Part shown: positions 35,421-44,390 of the stretch, piece by piece
Layout of the letters: each line of letters opens with the position of its first letter
How positions within the stretch are numbered: position 1 is the first letter of the stretch
NCBI RefSeq assembly: GCF_003350475.1
Contig: NZ_QQAV01000007.1
Span: 62,001-126,000 of the forward strand
Reading direction: 5' to 3'
Origin: Pseudacidovorax intermedius
GTDB lineage: Bacteria; Pseudomonadota; Gammaproteobacteria; Burkholderiales; Burkholderiaceae_C
Length of the DNA stretch: 64,000 nt
Notes under the pieces: model-generated
The model's database searches: none
What the model saw: only the letters and a program-made list of their open reading frames with translations
What the model was told of the DNA's origin: nothing
Program-made: the position numbers and the translations under genes

Positions 35421-36533
35421 ATGTTTCCATCCTCAGGACCCGCCACGCCGCGCCTGCCCGCCGGTCGGCTGCAGCGCCCGCTGCTCGCGAGCCATGAACT
35501 CAACATCGCGCTGTGCGTGCCGCTTGGCGGCTTCGCGGGCATCTGGGCGCCGTCGGCCCTGGCCTGTGCCAAGCTGGCCGTCTCCGAACTCAACCGCGAG
35601 GCGGGCCTGGGTGGCCGCGCCTGCCGGCTGCTGACGGTCAACGCCGCGGACGACGCGGCCGACATCGAAGCCACGCTGACGGAGCTGGTGCAGGCCGGCG
35701 ACATCGACGCCATCGTCGGCATGCACACCAGTGCCGTGCGCCACCGCATCCTGCGCGCCGTGGGCGGGCGCATCCCCATCGTCTACACACCGCTGTACGA
35801 GGGCGGCGAGGCCAGCCCTGGCGTCTTCGCCATCGGCGAGACCGCCGAGCGGCAGCTGCGGCCGGCCATCCGCTGGCTGGGCGAGCGCAAGCGCCCGCGG
35901 CGCTGGTATGCGGTGGGCAACGACTATGTCTGGCCGCGCATGTCGCACCGCATCGCGCGCACCTGCATCGCCGAGACCGGGGCCGAACTGGTGGGCGAGA
36001 CCTACGTGCCCTTCGAGACGACCGACTTCTCGGCTGTGCTGGAGGCCGTGCGCAAGGCCCGGGCCGACGCGGTGCTGGTCTCGCTGGTGGGGCAGGACTC
36101 CATCGAGTTCAATCGCGCCTTCGGCCGTGCGGGCCTGCACCGCCACATGCTGCGCCTGACCTGCGGCGCCGGCGAGAACGAGCTGCTGGGCTTCGGCGCC
36201 GACAACGCCGAGGAGTTCTATGCCGCCTGCGGCTACTTCGCCACGCTGGACACCGACGCCAACCTTGCGTTCAAGGCGCGCTACCGCGCCCACTTCGGCG
36301 AGCGCGCGCCCACGCTGAGCACCCATGGCCAGTCCACCTACGAGGGCATGCACTTCCTGGCCGCGCTGCTCGACCGCGGCGAATGCACCGGCCGCAGCCG
36401 CGCCACCAGCGTCGGCACCATCGCCTACCGCAGCGCCCGCGACGCCGCCTTCGAGGCCGGCGAACCGAGCGGTGTGCCCATCTATCTCGCGCGGGCCGAG
36501 GGCAATGCCTTCCGCGTGCTGACACGGCTCTGA
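35421..36533 (+). CDS. AmiC-like cytoplasmic amide-binding sensor (periplasmic-binding-protein fold)
   Basis: This 370-residue protein has the branched-chain amino acid/amide receptor fold and matches the AmiC pattern: LAVSELNREAGLGGRACRL, then VGMHTSAVRHRIL and IVYTPLYEGGE, and GNDYVWPRMSHRI in lobe two. It lacks a signal peptide when started at the ATG 35421, which has a GGAG site, so it is likely cytoplasmic like AmiC of Pseudomonas, which binds amides and controls the antiterminator AmiR. No AmiR-like ANTAR gene is in the window. It heads an operon of amidase and amide transport genes. An alternative start at 35346 adds 25 residues without making a good signal peptide. Confidence 0.75.
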   Translation: MFPSSGPATPRLPAGRLQRPLLASHELNIALCVPLGGFAGIWAPSALACAKLAVSELNREAGLGGRACRLLTVNAADDAADIEATLTELVQAGDIDAIVGMHTSAVRHRILRAVGGRIPIVYTPLYEGGEASPGVFAIGETAERQLRPAIRWLGERKRPRRWYAVGNDYVWPRMSHRIARTCIAETGAELVGETYVPFETTDFSAVLEAVRKARADAVLVSLVGQDSIEFNRAFGRAGLHRHMLRLTCGAGENELLGFGADNAEEFYAACGYFATLDTDANLAFKARYRAHFGERAPTLSTHGQSTYEGMHFLAALLDRGECTGRSRATSVGTIAYRSARDAAFEAGEPSGVPIYLARAEGNAFRVLTRL

Positions 36534-36554
36534 CCTGGCTTCGATACCGCTTTT

Positions 36555-36593
36555 TATTTTCCAAAGCAAAGAAAATACTTGACCAGGAAAATA
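36555..36593. promoter_or_regulatory. AT-rich inverted repeat before the amidase gene
   Basis: TATTTTCC at 36555-36562 is repeated inverted as GGAAAATA at 36586-36593 with 23 bases between. The stretch is far more AT-rich than its surroundings. It overlaps the candidate promoter -35 box. It could be an operator or part of a leader structure. Confidence 0.4.
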
Positions 36594-36607
36594 TAAGTTC
36601 CCAGAAT
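36579..36607 (+). promoter_or_regulatory. Candidate promoter before the amidase gene
   Basis: TTGACC at 36579-36584 and CAGAAT at 36602-36607 are 17 bases apart and lie 71 bases before the amidase ATG. Five of six -35 bases and four of six -10 bases match the sigma-70 consensus. It would allow expression of amidase and transporter separately from the sensor gene. Confidence 0.5.
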
Positions 36608-36677
36608 CGATCCGTGAAACGCAAGGTGTCCGACTGCTTCGGGCGCCTCTTCTTCCCTCGTGACACGGAGTTCCTTC

Positions 36678-38195
36678 ATGGCCATCAAGCGCCCCACCGT
36701 CGAACAGCTGCAGGACGTCGCACTCAGCCTCGGCATCCATCTCTCCGATTCCCAGGCTGCCAGCTACAACGCACTGCTGCAGTCCAACTTCGACGCCTAC
36801 GACGCGGTGGACGCGATGCCCGACTACCAGCCGGCCGTCAGCTATGCCCGTACGCCCGGCTACTTTCCCTCGGCCGAGGAGAACCCGTACGGCGCCTGGT
36901 ACGTGAAGACCACCATTCAGGGGAAGCCCGGCGGCAAGCTCGCCGGCAAGACCGTGGTGCTGAAGGACAACGTCTGCCTGGCCGGCGTGCCCATGATGAA
37001 TGGCGCTTCCACGCTGGAGGGCTATGTGCCCAACGTCGACGCCACCGTCGTCACGCGGCTGCTGGATGCCGGCGCCACCATCGTGGGCAAGGCCAAGTGC
37101 GAGTACTTCTGCTTCTCGGGCGGCTCGCACACCAGCTCGCCCTCGCCGGTGCACAACCCCTGGCGCATGGGCTATTCGGCCGGCGGTTCGTCCTCGGGCA
37201 GCGCGGCGCTGGTTGCAGCCGGCGAGGTGGACATGGCCATTGGTGGCGACCAGGGCGGCTCCATCCGCATGCCGGCCTCCTACTGCGGCATCTACGGCAT
37301 GAAGGCCACGCATGGCCTGGTGCCCTACACCGGCGTCATGCCCATCGAGCTGACCATCGACCACACCGGCCCGATGACGGCGAACGTCACCGACAACGCG
37401 CTGATGCTCGAAGCGCTGGCCGGTCCGGACGGGCTGGACCCGCGCCAACATGCCGGCCAGGGCCCCAAACCCTACAGCGAGCTGATGAAGACGGGCGTGC
37501 AGGGCCTGCGCATCGGCATCGTGACCGAGGGCTTCGGCTGGCCTCAGTCGGATGCGGCCGTCAACGAGAAGGTACGCAACGCCGCCGAGGTGTTCACACG
37601 TCTGGGGGCCACCGTGAGCGAGGTGTCGGTGCCGATGCACGCACTGGGCCCGGCCATCTGGCTGCCCATCGCCGCCGAGGGCGCGACGCAGCAGATGATG
37701 AAGGACAACGGCCACGGCTTCAACTGGAAGGGGCTGTACGTGACCAGCCTGGTGGACTTCCACGCTGGCTGGAAGCAGCGTGCCGACGAGCTGTCCGACA
37801 CGCTCAAGATCACCATGGTGCTGGGCGAGTACTTCATCCAGCACTACCGCGGCCACTTCTATGCCAAGGCGCAGAACCTCAGCCGCAAGCTCACTGCCGC
37901 CTACGACGCCGCGCTGTCGGACTTCGACCTGTTGCTGATGCCCACGCTGCCGATCACGGCCACGCCCATTCCGAAGCCGGGCGCGTCGCTGGAAGAAGTG
38001 ATCACGCGCGCCTTCGAGGTGCTGCCCAACACCTGCCCGTTCGACGTCACGGGGCACCCTGCCATGAGCATTCCCTGCGGACTGGTCGACGGCCTGCCCG
38101 TCGGAATGATGCTCGTCGGCCGCAACTACGAGGAAGAGACCATCTACCGCGCCGCCTATGCCTTCGAGCAGGCCGGCGACTGGAAAGCCCTCTGA
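36678..38195 (+). CDS. Amidase of the signature family (Rhodococcus enantioselective amidase type)
   Basis: This 505-residue protein has the catalytic triad of amidase-signature enzymes at K96 (VVLKDN), S171 (SAGGSSSGS) and S195 (GGDQGGSIR), the same numbers as in the Rhodococcus RhAmidase. The N-terminal helices (1-60, ending [10 protein letters not shown]) are characteristic of this amidase subgroup, which hydrolyses aliphatic and aromatic amides to acids and ammonia and often follows nitrile hydratase. No nitrile hydratase is in the window. The ATG at 36678 follows a GGAG site. It is cytoplasmic and should act on amides brought in by the following ABC importer. Confidence 0.92.
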   Translation: MAIKRPTVEQLQDVALSLGIHLSDSQAASYNALLQSNFDAYDAVDAMPDYQPAVSYARTPGYFPSAEENPYGAWYVKTTIQGKPGGKLAGKTVVLKDNVCLAGVPMMNGASTLEGYVPNVDATVVTRLLDAGATIVGKAKCEYFCFSGGSHTSSPSPVHNPWRMGYSAGGSSSGSAALVAAGEVDMAIGGDQGGSIRMPASYCGIYGMKATHGLVPYTGVMPIELTIDHTGPMTANVTDNALMLEALAGPDGLDPRQHAGQGPKPYSELMKTGVQGLRIGIVTEGFGWPQSDAAVNEKVRNAAEVFTRLGATVSEVSVPMHALGPAIWLPIAAEGATQQMMKDNGHGFNWKGLYVTSLVDFHAGWKQRADELSDTLKITMVLGEYFIQHYRGHFYAKAQNLSRKLTAAYDAALSDFDLLLMPTLPITATPIPKPGASLEEVITRAFEVLPNTCPFDVTGHPAMSIPCGLVDGLPVGMMLVGRNYEEETIYRAAYAFEQAGDWKAL

Positions 38196-38310
38196 GCCAT
38201 TCGAGCCGGGCGGTGCGCTGCGCCCGCCCCGGACCCCCGCGTTCCCGTCCCTTCATCCCTTCCACACACAACGACGGCCTGCGTCCGTCAGATCAACGAG
38301 GAGTGTTCCC

Positions 38311-39537
38311 ATGGATCGTCGATCCTTCCTTCAAGGCTCCGCCACCGCCCTGGCCGGCACGGCGCTGCCGCTGCTGCCCATGGCTGCGATGGCGGCCGAC
38401 GAGATCGTCGTCGGCAGCATCATCGACATGTCGGGCGGCCTCGACATCTACGGCAAGCCCATGGCGGACTGCATGACGCTGGCGGTGGAAGAGCAGAACG
38501 CAGCCGGCGGCCTGCTCGGCAAGAAGATCAAGCTGGTCACTTACGACCCGCAGTCCAACATGCAGCTGTATGCGCAGTTCGCGCAGCAGTCGGCCCTGCG
38601 CGACAAGTCCACGGTGGTGATGGGCGGCATCACCTCCGCCTCGCGCGAGGTGATCCGGCCGGTGCTCACCCGCAACAAGACGCTCTACTTCTACAACACC
38701 CAGTACGAAGGCGGCGTGTGCGACCGCAACACCTTCTGCACCGGCGTGACGCCGGGCCAGACGGTGGCCAAGCTCATCCCCTACGCCATGAAGAAGTGGG
38801 GCAAGAAGGTCTATGTGGTGGCCGCCGACTACAACTACGGCCAGATCACTTCGCAGTGGGTCAAGAAGTTCGTGCAGGACAACGGCGGCTCGGTCGCCTC
38901 CATCGACTTCTTCCCGCTGGACGTGACCAACTTCGGACCGACCATCTCCAAGATCGAGGCCGCCAAGCCTGACATGATCGTCTCGGCCCTGGTGGGCGGC
39001 GCGCACATCTCCTTCTATCGCCAGTGGGCGGCGGCCGGTCTGACCAAGAAGATCCCGCTGGCCTCGACCACCTTCGCCGGCGGCAACGAGCACATCGTGC
39101 TCTCGCCCGCGGAGACCGACGGCTTCCTGGTGTCGTACAACTACTTCCAGAACCTCGACACGCCGCAGAACAAGGCCTTCAAGGAGCGCTTCTACAAGCG
39201 CTTCGGCAGCGACTATCCCAACATCACCGAGCTGGCCATGGGCACCTACCAGGGCTTCAAGCTCTGGGCCGAGGCGGTGAAGAAGGCCGGCTCCATCGAC
39301 CGCGAGAAGATGATCACCGCGCTGGAGAGCGGCATCAGCATCGACGCGCCGAGCGGCAAGGTCACGGTCGACGCCCAGACCCACCACTGCGTGCTGAACG
39401 TGAGCATTGCCGAGGTGCGCAACAAGCAGCTCAACATCGTCGAGACCTTCCAGCAGCAGCCCCCCGTGGACACCAGCGCGGTGTGCAACCTCCAGAAGAA
39501 TCCGAAAGACAACCAGCAGTACGTGATCAAAGCCTGA
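38311..39537 (+). CDS. Urea/amide ABC importer binding protein (UrtA/FmdD-like)
   Basis: This 408-residue protein has a twin-arginine-like signal (MDRRSFLQGSATALAG) cleaved near AMAAD. The mature part has VGSIIDMSGGLDIYGKPM, NTQYEGGVCDRNTFCTG and ELAMGTYQGFKLWAEAV, typical of the UrtA/FmdD group that binds urea or short amides. It is the periplasmic receptor for the four transporter genes that follow. The ATG at 38311 has a GAGGAG site. Confidence 0.9.
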   Translation: MDRRSFLQGSATALAGTALPLLPMAAMAADEIVVGSIIDMSGGLDIYGKPMADCMTLAVEEQNAAGGLLGKKIKLVTYDPQSNMQLYAQFAQQSALRDKSTVVMGGITSASREVIRPVLTRNKTLYFYNTQYEGGVCDRNTFCTGVTPGQTVAKLIPYAMKKWGKKVYVVAADYNYGQITSQWVKKFVQDNGGSVASIDFFPLDVTNFGPTISKIEAAKPDMIVSALVGGAHISFYRQWAAAGLTKKIPLASTTFAGGNEHIVLSPAETDGFLVSYNYFQNLDTPQNKAFKERFYKRFGSDYPNITELAMGTYQGFKLWAEAVKKAGSIDREKMITALESGISIDAPSGKVTVDAQTHHCVLNVSIAEVRNKQLNIVETFQQQPPVDTSAVCNLQKNPKDNQQYVIKA

Positions 39538-39568
39538 TGGAACGACCCGTACCGAGGAGTCAATCGAC

Positions 39569-40435
39569 ATGGATCTTGCGCTGATCGTGGTCATCCAGGT
39601 GCTGTATGCCGTGGCAGGCCTGGTGATCGTCTCGGCCGGGCTGGCCGTCATCTTCGGCATGATGAAGGTGATCAACCTGGCGCATGGCGAGTTCATGATG
39701 CTGGGGGCCTATACCGTCATCCTGGCGCTCAAGCTGGGCATCAACCTCTGGGTCGCCATGCTGGTGGTGGCGCCCGTGGCGGTCGGTGCCATCGGCGTGG
39801 TGCTGGAGCGGCTGGTCATCCGGCGGCTCTACGGCCGCATGGTCGACACCATGCTGGCCACCTGGGGGCTGTCGCTGCTGCTGGTGGGCATCGTGACCTC
39901 CATCGCGGGCAACACCACGGCCGGCGTGTCGGCGCCGCTGGGCAGCTTCTCGGTGGGCGCCTACTCGGTCAGCGGCTACACGCTGGTCATCATCGCCGTG
40001 GCGGCGGTGGTGGCCTTGGCCATCCGCTGGGTGCTCACCCGTACCCAGTGGGGGCTGATCGCGCGCGGCACCATGCAGAAGCCCGACATGGCCAATGCGC
40101 TGGGCATCAGTCCGAGCCGGGTGTATTCGGTCACCTTCGCCGTCGGCGCCGCGCTGTCGGGGCTGGCGGGCGGGCTGCTGGCGCCGCTCACGGGCGTCGT
40201 GCCGACCATGGGCGCGGCCTTCGTGGCCAAGGCCTTCATCACGGTGATCGGCGGCGGGCCGGCCATCCTCGCCGGGCTGCTGGGCGCCTCGTCGCTGTTC
40301 GGTGCCATCAACCAGCTCGCCACCTTCGCCACCACGCCCGTGCTGGGTGAGGTGGCGCTGCTCGTGGCCGCCATTGTCCTGCTGCGTGTGCTGCCGCAGG
40401 GCATCACCGGCCGTTTCTTCAAGGGGTCCCTGTGA
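39569..40435 (+). CDS. ABC importer permease, LivH/UrtB type
   Basis: The 288-residue membrane protein has about eight helices and the LivH-type EAA-like stretch GISPSRVYSVTFAVGAALSG, preceded by INLAHGEFMMLGAY near the N-terminus. It forms the translocation channel with the next gene product. It starts 31 bases after the binding-protein stop and overlaps the next gene by four bases (GTGA). Confidence 0.9.
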   Translation: MDLALIVVIQVLYAVAGLVIVSAGLAVIFGMMKVINLAHGEFMMLGAYTVILALKLGINLWVAMLVVAPVAVGAIGVVLERLVIRRLYGRMVDTMLATWGLSLLLVGIVTSIAGNTTAGVSAPLGSFSVGAYSVSGYTLVIIAVAAVVALAIRWVLTRTQWGLIARGTMQKPDMANALGISPSRVYSVTFAVGAALSGLAGGLLAPLTGVVPTMGAAFVAKAFITVIGGGPAILAGLLGASSLFGAINQLATFATTPVLGEVALLVAAIVLLRVLPQGITGRFFKGSL

Positions 40436-41529
40436 ACCGTTTCGCCAATTCGTGGGCGAGCGCCATCGTCTGCCTGGCCCTCGGCCTGCTGCTGATGCTG
40501 GGGCTGCCCGCCGTGATCGACGACTACACGCTGATCGAAGTCACCATCTACGTGGTCATGGCCATCCTCTCGGTGAGCCTGGCCTTCATCTGGGGCTATG
40601 GCGGCATCCTGTGCTTCGGGCAGGCGGCCCTCTTCGGCCTGGGCGCCTACACCTATGCCATCGCGGTGATGAACCTGGGCGACAGCACCTTGCCCTTCCT
40701 GCTGGCCATCGTGGTACCAGCGCTCTTTGCGGCACTGCTGGGCTACGTGATCTTCTACGGCCGGCTGTCGGACGTGTACATGGGCGTGATCACGCTCACC
40801 GTGACGCTGATCCTGTTCAACCTGGTCAATTCGACGGCGGGGCCCGAATGGCGTATCGGCGATGCGCCGCTGGGCGGCTTCAACGGCATCCCGGCCATTC
40901 CCACGCTCAACTGGCCCGGGCTGAAGGACGAGGTGCTCACGCCCAAGGACCTGTTCTACCTGGCCTTCGCCTGCCTGCTGGTCGTCTATGTCGGCCTGCG
41001 TGCCCTGCTCGCCTCTAAGGTCGGCCGGGTGATCGTGGCGGCCAAGGAGAACGAGCAGCGCGTGCTGCTGCTGGGCTACGACGCGCGGGCCTACAAGCTC
41101 TTCAGCTTTACGCTCGGGGGCGCCATCGCGGGGCTGGCGGGTTGCCTGTTCGCCAACTGGGGCGCCTTCACCAGCCCGACGATCTTCGGTCTGGCCCAGT
41201 CGGCGCAGATCATCATCTGGGTCATCGTCGGCGGGCTCGGGACGCTGGTCGGCCCGGTGGTGGGCGCGGTCGCCATCCAGTGGCTGACCACGCAGATCGG
41301 CACCCAGCAGACCCTCAACGCCAACCTCGTCCTCGGTGCCATCCTGGTGGTCTTCGTGCTGCTGGTGCCCAAGGGCATCGTGCCCACGGCCGGGCAGTTG
41401 ATCGAGGCGGCATGGCGCAGGCTGCGGCACCCGCGGCCTGCCGTGCCTGCTGCGACGCGGCCTTCGGCGGCCTCTGCCGCCGATGGTGCCGGTGCTTCCC
41501 CCCTGGCCCCCATGGAGCCCACGCGATGA
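40432..41529 (+). CDS. ABC importer permease, LivM/UrtC type
   Basis: The 365-residue protein has about nine or ten helices, with FIWGYGGILCFGQAALFGLG and AAKENEQRVLLLGYDARAYK, hallmarks of the LivM/UrtC group. It starts with GTG at 40432, overlapping the preceding stop. An Ala/Pro-rich cytoplasmic tail of about 35 residues is unusual but seen in relatives. The stop overlaps the start of the ATPase gene. Confidence 0.9.
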   Translation: MNRFANSWASAIVCLALGLLLMLGLPAVIDDYTLIEVTIYVVMAILSVSLAFIWGYGGILCFGQAALFGLGAYTYAIAVMNLGDSTLPFLLAIVVPALFAALLGYVIFYGRLSDVYMGVITLTVTLILFNLVNSTAGPEWRIGDAPLGGFNGIPAIPTLNWPGLKDEVLTPKDLFYLAFACLLVVYVGLRALLASKVGRVIVAAKENEQRVLLLGYDARAYKLFSFTLGGAIAGLAGCLFANWGAFTSPTIFGLAQSAQIIIWVIVGGLGTLVGPVVGAVAIQWLTTQIGTQQTLNANLVLGAILVVFVLLVPKGIVPTAGQLIEAAWRRLRHPRPAVPAATRPSAASAADGAGASPLAPMEPTR

Positions 41530-42242
41530 CGCCGTTGATCGAGACCCGCGACCTCAACGTGCGCTTCGGCGGCGTGCATGCGACGCGCGACGTGAACTTC
41601 ACCCTGGCCGAGAACGAGCTGCGCTGCGTCATCGGTCCCAACGGCGCCGGCAAGAGCACCTTCTTCAAGCTGCTGACCGGGCAGGTCAAGCCCACCTCGG
41701 GCCAGATCCTCTTCCGCGGCCAGGACATCTCGCGCATGCAGCCGCATGAGCCGGGGCGCCTGGGCATCGGCATCAAGACGCAGGTGCCGAGCCTCTTCAA
41801 TGGACTGACCGTGTGGGAGAACGTGTGGCTGTCGGCGCGGCGCCTCAACAGCAGCATGCAGGCCGAGCGCATCACCCGCGAGACGCTGGAGCGCGTGGGC
41901 ATGTCGGCCTATCGCGACGTGCAGGCCGGCCTTCTGGCGCACGGCCTGCGCCAGTGGGTGGAGATCGGTGTGGTGATCGCGGCCGATCCGCCGCTGATCC
42001 TGCTGGACGAGCCGGCGGCCGGCATGAGCGATGCCGAGGTGGCCCGCACGGCCGAATTGATCCTGGAGATCAACCGCCAGCATGCGCTGGTGGTGGTGGA
42101 ACACGACATGAACTTCATCCGCATGATCGCGCGCAAGGTCACGGTGCTGCACCAGGGCGCGGTGATCCGCGAGGACGCGCCCGACCGCATCATGAGCGAC
42201 CCGCTGATCCAGCAGATCTACCTGGGCAAGAAGCCCCACTGA
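41526..42242 (+). CDS. ABC importer ATPase, UrtD type
   Basis: This 238-residue ATPase has Walker A GPNGAGKST, Walker B LILLDEPAAGMSD and the H-loop VVVEHDMNF. The signature motif is LAHGLRQWVEIG in place of the usual LSGGQ; UrtD proteins have a similar LSHGxxQWLEIG, so this supports a urea/amide importer rather than a LivG. The start overlaps the permease stop (ATGA). An open frame upstream re-reads the permease gene and was discarded. Confidence 0.92.
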   Translation: MTPLIETRDLNVRFGGVHATRDVNFTLAENELRCVIGPNGAGKSTFFKLLTGQVKPTSGQILFRGQDISRMQPHEPGRLGIGIKTQVPSLFNGLTVWENVWLSARRLNSSMQAERITRETLERVGMSAYRDVQAGLLAHGLRQWVEIGVVIAADPPLILLDEPAAGMSDAEVARTAELILEINRQHALVVVEHDMNFIRMIARKVTVLHQGAVIREDAPDRIMSDPLIQQIYLGKKPH

Positions 42243-42258
42243 GTGCGGAGACGGACCG

Positions 42259-42963
42259 ATGCTCGAAGTCTCGAATCTGCATGCGGGGTACGGCGCCATC
42301 CCCGTGCTCAACGACGTTGCGCTGCACATCGCCGCCGGCGAGTCGGTGGGCATCCTGGGCCACAACGGCATGGGCAAGACCACGCTGCTCAAGACGCTGA
42401 TGGGCGTGATCCGGCCCACTGCGGGCACGGTGCGCTTCGATGGCACAGACATCACGCGCCTGGCCCCCTTTGCCCGCGCGCGGCTGGGCATGGCCTATGT
42501 GCCGCAGGGGCGGGAGATCTTCCCGACGCTCAGCGCCCTGGACAACCTGCGCATGGGCCTGGTCAAGACCGGCGAGCGCAGCATGGACACGGTCGAGGCA
42601 CTGCTGGAGCACTTCCCGCGCCTCAAGCGGCTGCTCGACCGGCCGGGCGGCTCGCTCTCCGGCGGCGAGCAGCAACTGCTGGCCCTCGCGCGCGCACTGG
42701 CGGGCAAGCCCACGCTGCTGCTGCTCGACGAGCCGACCGAGGGCATCCAGCCTTCCATCATCGAGGAGATCGCCGAGACCCTGGCCGCGCTGCGCGACTG
42801 CACGGGCCTGACCATCGTGCTGGTCGAGCAGAACCTCGAATTCATCGCCGCGGTTTCGCAGCGGGTGCTGGTGATCAAGCGCGGCCACATCGGCGGCGAA
42901 GTGCCGCGCGAGCACCTGGGCGATTTCGAAATCATGAGTCAGTACACAGGAGTCCACGGATGA
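42259..42963 (+). CDS. ABC importer ATPase, UrtE type
   Basis: The 234-residue ATPase has Walker A GHNGMGKTT, signature LSGGEQQLL and Walker B with DEPTEGIQPSII, which is the UrtE/LivF form. It pairs with the UrtD-type ATPase to power the importer. Its stop overlaps the start of the second amidase gene by four bases. Confidence 0.92.
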   Translation: MLEVSNLHAGYGAIPVLNDVALHIAAGESVGILGHNGMGKTTLLKTLMGVIRPTAGTVRFDGTDITRLAPFARARLGMAYVPQGREIFPTLSALDNLRMGLVKTGERSMDTVEALLEHFPRLKRLLDRPGGSLSGGEQQLLALARALAGKPTLLLLDEPTEGIQPSIIEEIAETLAALRDCTGLTIVLVEQNLEFIAAVSQRVLVIKRGHIGGEVPREHLGDFEIMSQYTGVHG

Positions 42964-44360
42964 GCAATCAAGAGCTGCATTACCTCGGGCTGGTCGAAGT
43001 CGGCCAGCAGATCCAGCGCAAGGCGCTGTCGCCGGTCGAAGTGACCCAGGCCCAGCTGGAGCGCATCGCCGCACATGACGGCGCGCTCAAGAGCTACGTG
43101 CGGGTGATGGCCGATCAGGCCCTGGCCGATGCACGGCAGGCCGAGGCCGAGATCGGCCGCGGCGAGATCCGCGGCCCGCTGCATGGCGTGCCGGTCGCCG
43201 TCAAGGACCTGTGCTGGACCGCCGGCGTGCCCACGGCCGCGGGCATGACGCTGTACCAGGACTTCGTGCCCAACGAGGACGGCACGGCGGTGCGCAAGCT
43301 GCGTGAGGCCGGTGCCGTGATCCTCGGCAAGCTGCAGCTCACGGAGAGTGCCTACGCCGACCACCATCCGACGGTGGTGCCGCCCGTCAATCCGTGGAAC
43401 GCCGCGCATTGGTCGGGCGCCTCGTCCAGCGGTTCGGGCGTGGCCACGGCCGCGGGCCTGTGCTACGGCTCGCTGGGTACCGACACGGGTGGATCGATCC
43501 GCTTTCCTTCGGCGGCCAATGGCCTCACGGGGCTCAAGCCCACCTGGGGCCGCGTCAGCCGCTACGGCGCTTTCGAACTCGCCGCCACGCTGGACCACAT
43601 CGGACCGATGACGCGCAGCGCGGCCGACGCCGGTGCCATGCTGGGTGCCATCGCCGGGGCTGATCCGAAAGATCCCACCGCCAGCCTCGCGGCGGTGCCC
43701 GACTACCTGGCCGGCATGGAGCGCGGCCTGCAGGGTCTGCGCATCGGTGTCGACGCCCGCTGGAACAGCGAGGGCGTTGACGACGCCACCCGTCAGGTCA
43801 TGGCCGGCGTGCTGGCGGCCGTGCGCGATCTGGGTGGCGAGCTGCGCGAGGTGGTTTTCCCCGATCCCACGCAGGCCATCGCCGACTGGTTTCCGCTGTG
43901 CGCCGTCGAGGCGGCCGTCGTGCACGAGTCCACCTATCCGGCGCGCAAGGACATGTACGGTCCCGCGCTCTCGGGCCTGCTGGACCTGGGCCATGCGCAG
44001 ACGGGCACCGACTACCAGAAGATCGTGCTGCACCGGCACGACTTCAGCGGCAAGGTCCGCGCCCTGTTCCAGGACATCGACCTGCTGCTGGTGCCCGCCC
44101 AGGGCGTGGCCTCGCCCACGCTGGAGCGCATGCTGACCTTCGGCACCGATGCCGATCTGATGTCGGCCATGCTGCGCTACACCTGCCCCTTCGACATGAC
44201 CGGCAGCCCCACGATCACGCTGCCCGGCGGCTTCACCGACGCGGTCACGCCCATCGCCTTCCAGTTCGTGGCGCGCCACTTCGACGAGGCGCTGCTGGTG
44301 CGGGCGGGCTGGGCCTATCAGCAGGTGACGGATTGGCATCGGAGGCATCCGGCGCTTTGA
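42960..44360 (+). CDS. Second amidase of the signature family
   Basis: The 466-residue protein has the amidase triad K82 (PVAVKDL), S155 (GASSSGSG) and S179 (DTGGSIR). It belongs to a different subgroup from the amidase at 36678 and is closer to general amidases and GatA-like enzymes. A GatA role is unlikely because no gatB or gatC is present and the gene is translationally coupled (ATGA) to the amide importer. It may hydrolyse a second amide class or the product of the first enzyme. Confidence 0.9.
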   Translation: MSNQELHYLGLVEVGQQIQRKALSPVEVTQAQLERIAAHDGALKSYVRVMADQALADARQAEAEIGRGEIRGPLHGVPVAVKDLCWTAGVPTAAGMTLYQDFVPNEDGTAVRKLREAGAVILGKLQLTESAYADHHPTVVPPVNPWNAAHWSGASSSGSGVATAAGLCYGSLGTDTGGSIRFPSAANGLTGLKPTWGRVSRYGAFELAATLDHIGPMTRSAADAGAMLGAIAGADPKDPTASLAAVPDYLAGMERGLQGLRIGVDARWNSEGVDDATRQVMAGVLAAVRDLGGELREVVFPDPTQAIADWFPLCAVEAAVVHESTYPARKDMYGPALSGLLDLGHAQTGTDYQKIVLHRHDFSGKVRALFQDIDLLLVPAQGVASPTLERMLTFGTDADLMSAMLRYTCPFDMTGSPTITLPGGFTDAVTPIAFQFVARHFDEALLVRAGWAYQQVTDWHRRHPAL

Positions 44361-44390
44361 GCCGCTGACGCACGCGCGGCCGCCTGTGCC

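Noticed and set aside
35433-38057. An 874-codon minus-strand open frame opposite the AmiC-like and amidase genes
   Set aside because: Low-complexity His/Arg/Gln-rich translation, antisense to two genes with clear catalytic motifs.
42960-44360. Second amidase as GatA of the tRNA amidotransferase
   Set aside because: No gatB or gatC nearby and the gene is coupled to an amide importer.
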